A stretch of DNA of 64,000 nt, taken from assembly GCF_022878925.1 (NCBI RefSeq), contig NZ_CP084627.1:1240001-1304000 (forward strand), given 5' to 3'. The DNA is from Caballeronia sp. TF1N1. GTDB lineage: Bacteria > Pseudomonadota > Gammaproteobacteria > Burkholderiales > Burkholderiaceae. Made by a program: the position numbers and the translations under genes. This document shows, in pieces, positions 47,956-57,328 of this stretch (position 1 is its first letter; each line of letters opens with the position of its first letter). The notes beneath the pieces were generated by a model. It was not told the origin of the DNA. It did not search any database and saw nothing but the letters and a program-made list of their open reading frames with translations.

Positions 47956-48657
47956 ATGACCGCATTGCTCGCGAGCGTCCGCTCGGCCGATGAAGCATTC
48001 GATGCCGCGCAGGCAGGCGCGGAACTGATCGATTTGAAGGAACCGGGCGCGGGCGCGCTGGGCGGTGTGAATGTCGATGAAATCGCGCGCATCGTTGGCG
48101 CGTTGCGCGCGCGTTACGCTGTGCGGCCGATTAGCGCCACTATCGGCGACCTGCCCAACGACGCACTCGATGAGATCACCACGCGTGTGCTCGACGTCGC
48201 CGCGGCGGGCGTCGATTACGTGAAGGTCGGCGTGAACGCCGGGCCCGGTGCGGTCGAATGTTTGCGTCATCTGGCGGGCTTGCCAGCGGCCGTGGTGCCC
48301 GTGCTGCTCTCCGACGAAGGCGTGGACCGTTCGCTTGCGGCGCTTGCCGTGCAACTCGGCTTCGTGGGTATCGTCTTCGATACCGCTCACAAGGACGGAC
48401 GCACGCTGTTCGATTGTGTCGATGTCACCGTGCTCGCGGAGTGCATGGCCATCATGCGCAGACGCGGCGGCATGACCGCGCTCGCGGGTTCGCTCGGATG
48501 GAACGATCTCGAACGCATCCGTTCGTTGAGGCCCGATATCGCGGGCTTTCGCGGCGCGTTATGCGATGAGAACGCCGGCCGCGCGGGACGGCTCGATCCG
48601 CTGCGCGTGACGCGATGGGTCAATGCGCTGCACGGCGAACGCGCGCTCACGCTTTGA
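47956..48657 (+). CDS. mfnB: (5-formylfuran-3-yl)methyl phosphate synthase MfnB
   Basis: A 233-residue TIM-barrel enzyme of the DUF556/MfnB family. LLASVRSADEAFDAAQAGAE, LIDLKEPGAGALGG near residues 25-38 (catalytic lysine) and GVDYVKVGVNAG near residue 92 are typical. It makes the furan ring of methanofuran from two triose phosphates. A GGAG site precedes the ATG. Convergent with mfnE, separated by a hairpin. Confidence 0.92.
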   Translation: MTALLASVRSADEAFDAAQAGAELIDLKEPGAGALGGVNVDEIARIVGALRARYAVRPISATIGDLPNDALDEITTRVLDVAAAGVDYVKVGVNAGPGAVECLRHLAGLPAAVVPVLLSDEGVDRSLAALAVQLGFVGIVFDTAHKDGRTLFDCVDVTVLAECMAIMRRRGGMTALAGSLGWNDLERIRSLRPDIAGFRGALCDENAGRAGRLDPLRVTRWVNALHGERALTL

Positions 48658-48667
48658 CGCATGCATT

Positions 48668-48694
48668 CCCGGCGCCTGGAATAAAAGCGCCGGG
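48668..48694. terminator. Bidirectional hairpin between mfnB and mfnE
   Basis: CCCGGCGC / GCGCCGGG, a perfect 8-bp stem with an 11-base A-rich loop, placed between the convergent mfnB and mfnE stop codons. Probable terminator although T-runs are weak. Confidence 0.6.
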
Positions 48695-48705
48695 CATTCG
48701 AGGCA

Positions 48706-49293
48706 TCAGACAGCGAGATTCAAGAGCCTGTCGCGCATGACGTTCACATCGCCCTTGCTGAAAATCTCCACGACGTAGTTGGCGTCGCGCACATAGGCCG
48801 GAAAGCGCTTGTCCACGATGCCCTCGTTTGCGAGCGTCTCCAAGGGCGCGTTCGCTTCGACATCGCATGACTTCACGATCATCAGCCGCTCCGCATTGAG
48901 TCTCGCGGAAAGCCATGCGGCGAGACTGTCGGAAGTCGTGTCCCAGTTGGTCATCGAGTCGGGCGTGGAGCGCATGAGATCGGTTGGCACCCACACCGCC
49001 ACGCGGCCATCGCGCAATGCGCGCCGGATGCGTTCCTCGTTCGACGCCAGCACGAGTTCGGGCGCCACGCCTTGCATGAGAATGGCGTACTGCGCCATGG
49101 CGAGCAGACACATGTTGTGCGCCGCCAGGTCATCGAAATGCCATTCGCTTTGATACTGCCGCACGGCATCGGCAAAATCGCCGCCGCCCGGAACGATCAC
49201 GACCCGCCCGCCACCCACTTCCCATAGCTGCGTCAGCCACTCGCGCAGCGCAGGGTCGTGACTCAGGCTACCCCCGATCTTCACCACCCACAT
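48706..49293 (-). CDS. mfnE: Amino acid kinase-family protein MfnE
   Basis: A 195-residue protein of the amino acid kinase fold. MWVVKIGGSLSHDPAL at the N terminus and VVIVPGGGDFADAVR near residue 31 are the ATP/phosphate-binding loops. MfnE phosphorylates the aminomethylfuran phosphate intermediate to the diphosphate in methanofuran synthesis. ATG 49293 gives the family N terminus; the frame continues 17 codons upstream without likeness. Last gene of the leftward mfnD-mfnF-mfnE unit; 90 bases separate it from mfnF. Confidence 0.88.
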   Translation of the reverse strand: MWVVKIGGSLSHDPALREWLTQLWEVGGGRVVIVPGGGDFADAVRQYQSEWHFDDLAAHNMCLLAMAQYAILMQGVAPELVLASNEERIRRALRDGRVAVWVPTDLMRSTPDSMTNWDTTSDSLAAWLSARLNAERLMIVKSCDVEANAPLETLANEGIVDKRFPAYVRDANYVVEIFSKGDVNVMRDRLLNLAV

Positions 49294-49383
49294 GGCCGTT
49301 ATCCTCGTTCGAGATTGACCGCTTTCATGCTGCCGCCGGGCCACGCACCCGGTTCGTCGCCGCTCTTCTTTGTCGCCTGTCCA

Positions 49384-50484
49384 TCACGTCGATGCCATGA
49401 CGCTGCCCGCCGTCGCACGCTCCGTCGCCGATGCCGCGAGCAAGCCCACGGCCACGCTCGGCGCGCACGTCGAAACCCATTCGGCACGCTCGGTGTCGTT
49501 GTCATCCACACCAGCCAGCCGCGCAAAATCGATATAACCGCGCGCCTCCTGACGCGCCAGTGCCGTGGCGAGAAAGCGCCCACAGCCCGCACCGACGATC
49601 GGTGCACGAGCCAGCGCTTCATGCTGCGCACTCACGCGCGCAAGGTTCGTTTCGAGCGTGCGCAACTGTTCGTGGCGCCACGCGTGCGCGAAGCGGCGCC
49701 ATTCGGCATCGCTCGCGTCGGCTGCATCGCGGCCGATCATCCTCGCAATGCGCGTGCGGCTCGCGGCCTCGGTCTTCGGACCGTTGTCGGCGCTCGCATG
49801 CTGATCGTGTTGCGGCCACAGTTCGCCGGTCAGGCGATACACATCGGCGGAAGTCGCGAACCATTCGTTCATCACGCCGGTGGTCTCGCCACGAAATGCG
49901 ATACGTTGCGCAACGCCGCACAAGGGCGTGCGCACGACACCCTGATAAACGAGCTCGCCGCTCACGAGCCGCTCGGCGTCGTTCGAGCCGCGCGCAACCA
50001 CGCGTTCCGCCACGATGGGAATGATGTCCGTGGTCGTGCTGCCGATATCGACGAGCACCGCATTCGGCACGCACGACGCGACCCATTGCGCGGTCGCAAG
50101 CCAGTTCGCCGATGCCACCTTGCGCCAGCCATCCGCGCAGGCAGAGCGCGCGAGCCAGCCTGCTTCGCCCGCGTAGAACAGCGTGCGCGGGCCGAGCCGC
50201 TGCGCAAGGGTGCGCGTGAGCGTGCGCACGCCCTCGGCGCGGTCGCTGAAGAGATCGACCATTTCGCCTGTCATCGTGACCGCGTGACGCGCCGAAGCAT
50301 GCGCGGCATCGGGCCAGCGTTCGAACACGTGATCGATGGCGCGTTCGAGATGCGTCATGCCCTGCCACAATGGACACGCCCATTGCGCGACATCGGCGAG
50401 TCCGTTCTCGCGGGTCGTCATCGACACCTTGACGTGCGCGCCACCCACGTCCCAGCCGAATACCGGCGCTTGCCGATGCGTCAT
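49384..50484 (-). CDS. mfnF: Hydantoinase/oxoprolinase-like protein, MfnF
   Basis: A 366-residue protein with the ASKHA-type fold of hydantoinase/oxoprolinases. FGWDVGGAHVKVS near the N terminus and VLVDIGSTTTDIIPI near residue 142 are its phosphate-binding loops. Members in H4MPT organisms are the MfnF condensing enzyme, joining the tyramine part to the aminomethylfuran diphosphate. Its start overlaps the mfnD stop by one base (TGATG). The C-terminal 40 residues are alanine-rich and variable. Confidence 0.88.
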   Translation of the reverse strand: MTHRQAPVFGWDVGGAHVKVSMTTRENGLADVAQWACPLWQGMTHLERAIDHVFERWPDAAHASARHAVTMTGEMVDLFSDRAEGVRTLTRTLAQRLGPRTLFYAGEAGWLARSACADGWRKVASANWLATAQWVASCVPNAVLVDIGSTTTDIIPIVAERVVARGSNDAERLVSGELVYQGVVRTPLCGVAQRIAFRGETTGVMNEWFATSADVYRLTGELWPQHDQHASADNGPKTEAASRTRIARMIGRDAADASDAEWRRFAHAWRHEQLRTLETNLARVSAQHEALARAPIVGAGCGRFLATALARQEARGYIDFARLAGVDDNDTERAEWVSTCAPSVAVGLLAASATERATAGSVMAST

Positions 50485-51530
50485 CAGGACGCTCCCTGAC
50501 AGGCGCGCAACGGACCCGAATCGCGTTCATCCGCAAAACCCGCGACGTGATGCGCCGCGAGCAGTTCCGCCGCGAGATTGCGCGAGAACGCGTGGCTCAA
50601 GCCTGCATAAGCAACCGTCAAACGCGGGTTCACTTCGATGACCACGGGCCCGCGCGCCGGATTCCAGACAACGTCGATGCCCGCGAAGCCACGCAGCCCC
50701 GGAAACGCTTCCGCCACACGTAGCGCGAGCCGTTCGAGCGCGCGCCCTTGCGGCCCATGCCGATCGATACGGTTTACATCGACGCCATCGAACTGGACGA
50801 TGTGCTTACCGGCCGCATGCGAAAGCCCGATGTTCTGGCGGTTGATCGAGACCACGCGCGCGCCTTCGTCGTCGCAAATCAGCGAGACGCTGAGCGGTTC
50901 ACCATCGACCCACGCCTGAAGCACGGGATTGCGGCCCGCTTCCGCGCGCGCTTGGTATTCGGCGCGGGCGGCGTCGAGTTCGTCGTAGACGTAGGTATCG
51001 AGGCCGCCTGCGCCGTCATCTGGCTTGACGACCCAGCGGCGTGCGTCGTCAGGCGATGCATCGTCGGGATCGAGTGCGGGCGTGACCGCGATGCCGCGCG
51101 CCGCGAGACAAGCGGCCGTCGCGCTCTTGCTCGATGCCGCGCGAATCGTTTCCTTCGCGCAGCCAAGCCAGCGCGCGGCGCCCACGGCATCGAAAAGACG
51201 CAGCAGCAAACCATCGCATTCCGGCGCGATGATGCACGCGTAGTCGTTGGCGCGCGCCATGCGGGCGACGAAGCGCGTGACGGATTCGCCCGGCTCGGCC
51301 TTGCAGTGCGCGTAGGCGGCATCGACATGCTCGAAGCGCGAACTCGCGATGGTCACGTCGATGCCCGGCAACGCGCGCAGATCGGCTGCGATGGCGTCGC
51401 GCATCACGCGGCCCTCGACGATCAGCGCGCTCAGGTCCGCAAGACTGCCCGCGCCCGCGACATCGGGATCGATGCCGCCGCCAGTGAGATACTCGAACAC
51501 AAAGATCTTGGTCAAAGGAAAGCCATCCAT
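50484..51530 (-). CDS. mfnD: ATP-grasp ligase, MfnD-like (tyramine/glutamate ligase)
   Basis: A 348-residue ATP-grasp protein. IFVFEYLTGGGIDPDVAG at the N terminus is typical of the tyramine-glutamate ligase family; ATP-grasp elements are RWVVKPDDGAGGLDTYVYD (about residue 165) and VVIEVNPRLTVAYAGLS (about residue 300). It likely adds glutamate to the aromatic part of methanofuran. The start is uncertain: ATG 51530 overlaps head-to-head with the next gene's ATG, and a TTG at 51515 would begin just before the conserved part. Bacterial methylofuran differs from archaeal methanofuran, so the exact substrate may differ. Confidence 0.83.
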   Translation of the reverse strand: MDGFPLTKIFVFEYLTGGGIDPDVAGAGSLADLSALIVEGRVMRDAIAADLRALPGIDVTIASSRFEHVDAAYAHCKAEPGESVTRFVARMARANDYACIIAPECDGLLLRLFDAVGAARWLGCAKETIRAASSKSATAACLAARGIAVTPALDPDDASPDDARRWVVKPDDGAGGLDTYVYDELDAARAEYQARAEAGRNPVLQAWVDGEPLSVSLICDDEGARVVSINRQNIGLSHAAGKHIVQFDGVDVNRIDRHGPQGRALERLALRVAEAFPGLRGFAGIDVVWNPARGPVVIEVNPRLTVAYAGLSHAFSRNLAAELLAAHHVAGFADERDSGPLRACQGAS

Positions 51531-52257
51531 GCAGGTGATACCCGTTCTCGATCTGCTCGACGGCCACGCGGTGCGCGCGGTGCGCGGCGAACGCTCAGGC
51601 TATCGGCCCATCCGGTCCTCGTTGTGCACGACGAGCGCACCCGTCGATGTCGCCACCGCGCTGATCCACGCGACCGGCTCACGCACGCTCTACATCGCGG
51701 ACCTCGGCGCGATCCTCGAGCGCGGCGATCACGCGCCTGTGCTAGCCGCCATTTGCGATGCTTTGGGCGACGGCGTTTCCATCTGGCTCGATGCAGGCTA
51801 CGCCGGCTTCATGCCGATGCAGGCCTTGTTCGAGCGCATCGCTTCATTCAGGCGCTCGTCCTCCCGTTCTCGTGTCGTCCCTGTATTCGGCACCGAAAGC
51901 CTGCTCGATCCGAACGCTCTCGAAGAAGCCCTTGCCGCAAACCATGACCCGATCCTCTCGCTCGACTATCGCGCAGGCCGCGCGCTCGGGTCGACGCCAT
52001 CGGGCAGCGACTGGTGGCCGTCGCGCGTCATCGTCATGACGCTCGATCAGGTCGGCGCGTTCGCGGGACCGGACTTGACCACGTTCGCCGCAGTGAAGGC
52101 GCTCGCGGGTTCGCGCGAACTCATCGGCGCGGGCGGCATTCGTCATCGTGATGATCTCGTGGTTGCCGAGCACAGCGGCGCCGCGGGCTGGCTCGTTGCT
52201 TCGGCGCTTCATGATGCGGCCTTGCTAGCTGGTCAGCACCGTTCGTCGGAAGGTTGA
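51529..52257 (+). CDS. HisA/HisF-like TIM-barrel protein of the methanofuran cluster
   Basis: A 242-residue (beta/alpha)8 protein related to HisA. VIPVLDLLDGHAVRAVRG at the N terminus retains the first catalytic aspartate (Asp8), and ILSLDYRAGRAL near residue 140 retains the second. LIGAGGIRHRDDL is the phosphate loop. No histidine gene is nearby, whereas methanofuran genes lie on both sides, so an isomerase-type step in cofactor synthesis is more likely. The ATG overlaps the divergent mfnD start; AAAGGAAA lies eight bases before it. Confidence 0.82.
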   Translation: MQVIPVLDLLDGHAVRAVRGERSGYRPIRSSLCTTSAPVDVATALIHATGSRTLYIADLGAILERGDHAPVLAAICDALGDGVSIWLDAGYAGFMPMQALFERIASFRRSSSRSRVVPVFGTESLLDPNALEEALAANHDPILSLDYRAGRALGSTPSGSDWWPSRVIVMTLDQVGAFAGPDLTTFAAVKALAGSRELIGAGGIRHRDDLVVAEHSGAAGWLVASALHDAALLAGQHRSSEG

Positions 52258-52455
52258 CTCAATATCCATGCCAAGCGCGGCGCGCGCCGTTATGTCTCAT
52301 CAAACACGACGCCAGAGCTTTGTAAGCGTGCGGGATGCCGCTGTTGCATCCGGGCGTGCATGGGTGACAGTGTGTTTCATTGCGGAACAATGCCGTTGCA
52401 GATGTGGGTAATGCAGTATCGGCAGCGCGACCTGTCGACCACGCAGGAGCACCGC

Positions 52456-53793
52456 GTGAAATCGGCATGGACCTTGCTCGTTTGCAGCCCCATGCACGCA
52501 TCTCCCACAACATCGAACGCGGCTTCGCAGTCGTCGCCCAAGGAAAGAGGGCAACGGAACTGGACCTGCCCGTTCTGCCCATTGCTATGCGACGACATCT
52601 CGCTGAAGCGCACCGGCGATCAACAACTCGCGGCGACAGACACCGATTGCCCTCGGCTTGCCTCGTCCCTTGCAGCGCTCGACGCGCCCGGCGTGCCCTG
52701 CCCGCCGACGGTAGACGGGCAAGCCACCGATCTCGCGTCGGCGCTCCAGCGTGCCGCGCAAATCCTGTCCGTGGCGAAACGGCCGCTCTTTGGCGGACTG
52801 GCAACCGACGTAGCCGGCGCACGCGCGCTCTATGAACTCGCCGCCCAGAGCGGCGCGATACTCGATCACCTGCACGGCGATACCCTCGCCGCCGCGAACC
52901 TCGCGTTGCAGGACCGTGGCGCGTTCTTCACGACGCTCTCGGAAGTGCGTTCGCGTGCCGACCTCATCGTGGTTGTCGCGTGCGAACCGGCGCGGCGCTA
53001 TCCGCGTTTCTACGAGCGCATTGCGGCCAAAGATCGCGGCGTGGATATCGTGTTCGTCGGGTGCGGCGTCGATCCCGCAGCGGGCGCGCGTGTCGAAGCG
53101 CGACTGGAAAACGCCGAACCGTTCGACATGCTCGCCATATGGTCCGCGCTGGTAGAAGGCCGAAAGCCCGCGGCGCTGAACGACGACACGGGCGCCGCCA
53201 GCGAACTCGCCGCGCTTACCGAACGCATTCTGGCCGCGAAGTACACGGCCATCATCCATGAGCCGGCGGCGCTGCCGGGCCCGCACGCGGCGTTGGCCAT
53301 CGAAGCGTTGAGCCGTATCGTCAAGGCGCTCAACAAGACGACGCGTGCCGGCGCGCTCGCCCTTGGCGGCGACGATGGCGCACTCACGGTGAATCAGGCC
53401 GTCACATGGCTCTCGGGTTTTCCGCTGCGCACGCGCGTGGCCTACGGCTTGCCGCTCGATCACGATTCATGGCGCTATCGCACCGAGACGCTCGCGAGCC
53501 GCGGCGAGATCGATGCGCTGTTATGGGTGTCGAGCTTCGCGCCCGAAGCGCTACCTGCATCGCTTGACGATGATGTGCCTGCCATCGTCCTTGGCCATCG
53601 TGCGACGGTTGTCGGCACGCGTCGCGCGCCTACCGTGTTCATCCCGGTGGCCACGCCGGGCATCGACAGTGGCGGGCACTTGTTTCGCGTGGACGGTTCC
53701 GTGGTCGCGCCGCTTGTTGCCGCGCGCGATGCCGCTTATCCCACCGTTGCGGCCATCGTACGCGAACTGACGCAAGCCGGGAGGCCGTCATGA
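52456..53793 (+). CDS. fhcB: Formyltransferase/hydrolase complex subunit FhcB
   Basis: A subunit of about 445 residues related to the molybdopterin subunit of formylmethanofuran dehydrogenase. WTCPFCPLLCDDI (Cys38, 41, 45) is its N-terminal hallmark; the rest lacks the expected metal-pterin active site, as in other bacteria where FhcB is structural. I chose GTG 52456 because AGGAG lies seven bases upstream; ATG 52492 is the alternative. First gene of fhcBADC; 198 bases upstream are non-coding. The stop overlaps fhcA (ATGA). Confidence 0.88.
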   Translation: MKSAWTLLVCSPMHASPTTSNAASQSSPKERGQRNWTCPFCPLLCDDISLKRTGDQQLAATDTDCPRLASSLAALDAPGVPCPPTVDGQATDLASALQRAAQILSVAKRPLFGGLATDVAGARALYELAAQSGAILDHLHGDTLAAANLALQDRGAFFTTLSEVRSRADLIVVVACEPARRYPRFYERIAAKDRGVDIVFVGCGVDPAAGARVEARLENAEPFDMLAIWSALVEGRKPAALNDDTGAASELAALTERILAAKYTAIIHEPAALPGPHAALAIEALSRIVKALNKTTRAGALALGGDDGALTVNQAVTWLSGFPLRTRVAYGLPLDHDSWRYRTETLASRGEIDALLWVSSFAPEALPASLDDDVPAIVLGHRATVVGTRRAPTVFIPVATPGIDSGGHLFRVDGSVVAPLVAARDAAYPTVAAIVRELTQAGRPS

Positions 53794-55493
53794 GCCTCAC
53801 GCGTCTGCGCGGCGGCGTGGTCTTCGACCCCGTCAACAAAATCGATGGGCACAAGTGCGACATCTATATCCGCGATGGCCGCATCGTCGCGGATGCAGCG
53901 GGCGAATCCATCGCGCCCGAACGCGACTTCGACGCGAGCGGCATGGTGGTGATGGCGGGCGGCATCGATCTGCATTCGCATATCGGCGGCGGCAAGACGA
54001 ATCTGTCGCGGCTGCTGTTGCCCGAGGATCATCGCAACGATCCGCTCGCAACGCGACGCAACGACGACGAAGGCCGTTATCTGCGCCTGCCTTCATGCGG
54101 CACATGCACGCCCGGCACGCTCGCCACCGGCTACCGTTATGCGGAAATGGGCTACACGGCCGCGTTCGAACCCGCGATGATCGCCTCCAACGCGCGCCAC
54201 GCGCATCTGGAAATGGGCGATACACCGATCATCGATCACGGCGCCTACGTGATGATGGGCAACGACGAACTGTTCCTGCAGATGCTCGCCGCGCGAGAAG
54301 AGTTCGAACGTCTGCGCGATTACGTGGGCTGGACCGTCAACGCGAGCAAGGCGCTCGGCGTGAAGGTGGTGAATCCGGGCGGCATCTCGGCATTCAAGTT
54401 CAATCAGCGCTCGCTCGATGTCGATGAAAAGCACGTGCATTACGGCATCACACCACGCGATGTGCTGCGCACGCTCACGCGCGCGCTGACCGAGTTGCGG
54501 GTGCCGCATCCCTTGCATGTGCATGCGAGCAACCTCGGCGTGCCAGGCAATCTCGAATCGACCATCAAGACGATGGATGCCGCCGAAGGCCTGCCAATCC
54601 ATCTCACGCATATCCAGTTTCATAGCTACGGCACGGAAGGTCCGCGCAAGTTTTCATCGGGCGCTCGCGCGATTGCCGAAGCGGTCAACGCACGGTCCAA
54701 CGTGACCATCGACGTCGGGCAGATCATGTTCGGCCAGACCGTCACCGCTTCCGGCGACACGATGATGCAGTTCAAGAACGCGCCGCTCGCGCATCCGCGC
54801 AAGTGGGTGCTGGGCGATATCGAATGCGATGCGGGCTGCGGCGTCGTGCCGTTTCGTTATCGCGAAGAGAGCTTCGTGAATGCGCTGCAATGGATCATCG
54901 GCCTCGAAATCTTCTTGCTCGTCGACGATCCGTGGCAAGTGTCGATGACCACCGATCATCCGAATGGCGCGCCTTTTACGAGCTATCCGCATCTGATTCG
55001 CTTGTTGATGGACAAGTCGTTTCGCGACGAACAGCTTGCCAAGCTTCACGCCGATGCGAAAACCGCCAGCGCGCTTGGAGACATCGAGCGCGAGTTCTCG
55101 CTCTACGACATCGCGATCATCACGCGCGCCGGCCCCGCGCGTCTGCTCGGGCTCACGGACCGCGGACATCTCGGCGAAGGCGCGGCGGCGGATATCGCGG
55201 TGTATCGTGAAGACGCGGACCGCGAACGCATGTTCACGTCACCCGCCTTCGTGTTCAAGGACGGCGAACTGATCGCGCGTGACGGCACATTGCTCGCCAC
55301 GCCCACGGGCGGCATTCATTACGTGCAGCCCGAATACGACCGCGCTATCGAAAAGCGCGTGCGCGAATTCGCCGAAGCGAATCTCGCGAGCAAGTTCGAG
55401 AAGCTAGCCATCGGCGACGACGAAATCTGCGCGTGCTGCAATGGCGGACGGCTCTTGCCGGTCGCGTGCTTCGACGCAAGCGGGGGTCGATGA
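53790..55493 (+). CDS. fhcA: Formyltransferase/hydrolase complex subunit FhcA (formylmethanofuran hydrolase)
   Basis: A 567-residue amidohydrolase-fold subunit. GGIDLHSHIGGGKTN holds the two metal-binding histidines (His62, His64); further ligands are in HLTHIQFHSYG and VSMTTDHPNGAPF. It hydrolyses formyl-methylofuran to formate and free cofactor. Homologous to FmdA/FwdA of methanogens. The start overlaps fhcB by four bases and the stop is directly followed by the fhcD ATG. Confidence 0.95.
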   Translation: MSLTRLRGGVVFDPVNKIDGHKCDIYIRDGRIVADAAGESIAPERDFDASGMVVMAGGIDLHSHIGGGKTNLSRLLLPEDHRNDPLATRRNDDEGRYLRLPSCGTCTPGTLATGYRYAEMGYTAAFEPAMIASNARHAHLEMGDTPIIDHGAYVMMGNDELFLQMLAAREEFERLRDYVGWTVNASKALGVKVVNPGGISAFKFNQRSLDVDEKHVHYGITPRDVLRTLTRALTELRVPHPLHVHASNLGVPGNLESTIKTMDAAEGLPIHLTHIQFHSYGTEGPRKFSSGARAIAEAVNARSNVTIDVGQIMFGQTVTASGDTMMQFKNAPLAHPRKWVLGDIECDAGCGVVPFRYREESFVNALQWIIGLEIFLLVDDPWQVSMTTDHPNGAPFTSYPHLIRLLMDKSFRDEQLAKLHADAKTASALGDIEREFSLYDIAIITRAGPARLLGLTDRGHLGEGAAADIAVYREDADRERMFTSPAFVFKDGELIARDGTLLATPTGGIHYVQPEYDRAIEKRVREFAEANLASKFEKLAIGDDEICACCNGGRLLPVACFDASGGR

Positions 55494-56444
55494 ATGACCG
55501 CGCTTCGCATCAACGACACACAGATAGACGACACCTTCGCCGAAGCCTTTCCGATGAAGGCGACGCGTCTTGTCATCACCGCGCACACGCCGACGTGGGC
55601 GCGCCACGCGGCGAATTCGTTGACCGGCTTTGCGACCTCCGTGATCGATTGCGGCTGCGAGGCGGGCATCGAACGTGACATGAACGGCGATGAAACGCCC
55701 GACGGCAGGCCCGGCGTCGCGGTGTTGATGTTCGCGATATCGTCGAAGGAACTCGCCAAGCAGATTGCACGGCGCGTCGGTCAGTGCGTGCTCACCTGTC
55801 CTACGACGGCAGTTTATGGCGGCATCGATCCCGCGACGAGCCGCGCGCCGCTCTCGGACAACGCACCACTCGGCGCAGGCTTGCGCTTTTTCGGCGACGG
55901 CTATCAGATCTCGAAGATGCTCGACGGCACGCGTTACTGGCGCGTGCCCGTCATGGATGGCGAATTTGTTTGCGAGGAATCCACGGCGACGGTGAAGGCT
56001 GTCGGCGGCGGCAATCTGCTGTTCCTGGCGCGCGACCTGAATAGCGCGCTTGCCGCGGCCGAGGCAGCGGTCGCGGCGATGCATCGCTTGCCCAACATCA
56101 TCACGCCGTTTCCGGGCGGCGTGGTGCGCTCGGGTTCGAAGATCGGCTCGAAGTACGCGGGCGCGTCGGCATCGACCAACGATGCGTTTTGCCCGACGCT
56201 CGTCGGCTTGTCGAGGAAGAGCGAGTTGACGAGCGACGTGGCTTGCGTGCTGGAGATAGTCATCGACGGATTGACCGATGCGGACGTGGGCGCCGCGATG
56301 ACGGCGGGCATGGCAGCCGCAACATCGATCGGCCGCGCGGGCGGCGTGCTGCGCATTTCAGCAGGCAACTATGGCGGCAAGCTCGGACCGTATCACTTCA
56401 AGCTGCATGAATTGGCGGCGGGCATCGACGGGAGCCGCGCATGA
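55494..56444 (+). CDS. fhcD: Formylmethanofuran--H4MPT formyltransferase FhcD
   Basis: A 316-residue formyltransferase (Ftr family). INDTQIDDTFAEAFPMKATR and the C-terminal ISAGNYGGKLGPYHFKLHEL are very characteristic. It passes the formyl group from formyl-H4MPT to methylofuran within the Fhc complex. Its start codon immediately follows the fhcA stop, and it overlaps fhcC by four bases. Confidence 0.97.
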   Translation: MTALRINDTQIDDTFAEAFPMKATRLVITAHTPTWARHAANSLTGFATSVIDCGCEAGIERDMNGDETPDGRPGVAVLMFAISSKELAKQIARRVGQCVLTCPTTAVYGGIDPATSRAPLSDNAPLGAGLRFFGDGYQISKMLDGTRYWRVPVMDGEFVCEESTATVKAVGGGNLLFLARDLNSALAAAEAAVAAMHRLPNIITPFPGGVVRSGSKIGSKYAGASASTNDAFCPTLVGLSRKSELTSDVACVLEIVIDGLTDADVGAAMTAGMAAATSIGRAGGVLRISAGNYGGKLGPYHFKLHELAAGIDGSRA

Positions 56445-57259
56445 ACGCCATTACATTGCGCGTAAAAGGTGCCCCGGGCTTTCGCGTGGATGCATCGACA
56501 TTAATACCGTCGGCGCTTGCTTCCTTATCCACCGATGAATTGACGCATCTGGAATTGCAGGGCGCGGGTGAACGTTGCGCGCTTGGCGAACTGTTCGACA
56601 TCGCTAGAGCCGATGCAAACACGCCGTCCCTGCTCGTCGAAGGCGATGCGCGTTGGCTCGATCGCATCGGCGCGAAGCTCGCCGAAGGCACGATCGAAGT
56701 GCATGGCGATGCCGGCGATCACGCGGGCATGGGCATGACAGGCGGTGCGTTGCACGTTCATGGCAACGCGGGCGCATTCACGGCATGCGAGATGCAAGGC
56801 GGTCGCCTCGAAGTGCACGGCAATACGGGCGATTTCGCGGCAGGCGCTTTAGCCGGCGACATGGACGGCATGAGCGGCGGCACGCTCGTGATTCACGGCA
56901 ACGCGGGCGCGCGTCTTGCAGACCGTATGCGACGAGGCACCGTGCTCGTCGCCGGCAATGCAGGCGACTTCGCGGCGTCGCGCATGGTAGCGGGCAGCGT
57001 ATGCATTGCAGGCAAGACCGGCGCGCATGCAGCCTACGGCATGCGGCGCGGCACGCTCGTGCTATTACACGAGCCGCGCATTGCGCCGACGTTCACCGAA
57101 GGCGGTCACGGCTTCGATGTCTTCTGGGCGCTCTTCACGCGCATGCTGGCCCGCGAGATGGCGCCTTTTGCGACACTCGACTCGCGCGTGTTGCCTCGAC
57201 GCTACGCCGGCGATCTCGCTGTCGACGGACGCGGGGAATTGCTGATCGCCAAGCGTTAA
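56441..57259 (+). CDS. fhcC: Formyltransferase/hydrolase complex subunit FhcC
   Basis: A 272-residue beta-helix subunit related to FmdC/FwdC and the glutamate synthase alpha C-terminal domain. A repeated pattern G-x2-A-x2-GM-x-G is visible from about residue 85 to 190 (for example HAGMGMTGGALHVHGNAG, GGRLEVHGNTGDFAAGAL). In the complex it is structural, binding FhcD and FhcA. Last gene of fhcBADC; a 69-base gap precedes the cytochrome b561 gene. Confidence 0.94.
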   Translation: MNAITLRVKGAPGFRVDASTLIPSALASLSTDELTHLELQGAGERCALGELFDIARADANTPSLLVEGDARWLDRIGAKLAEGTIEVHGDAGDHAGMGMTGGALHVHGNAGAFTACEMQGGRLEVHGNTGDFAAGALAGDMDGMSGGTLVIHGNAGARLADRMRRGTVLVAGNAGDFAASRMVAGSVCIAGKTGAHAAYGMRRGTLVLLHEPRIAPTFTEGGHGFDVFWALFTRMLAREMAPFATLDSRVLPRRYAGDLAVDGRGELLIAKR

Positions 57260-57328
57260 GCAGACGATAAGAATGGACCCGGTGGACCTGTTACCAAGAG
57301 ACCAAACCCCTTCCAACGGAGAGACGCC

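Noticed and set aside
51349-51528. Longer N terminus for the HisA-like protein
   Set aside because: The upstream extension is mfnD coding sequence on the opposite strand; the HisA-type N terminus begins exactly at 51529 with a ribosome site before it.
57260-57328. A second pqqA before cytochrome b561/pqqB
   Set aside because: The gap was read in all frames on the plus strand; no peptide with the E-x3-Y pattern is present.
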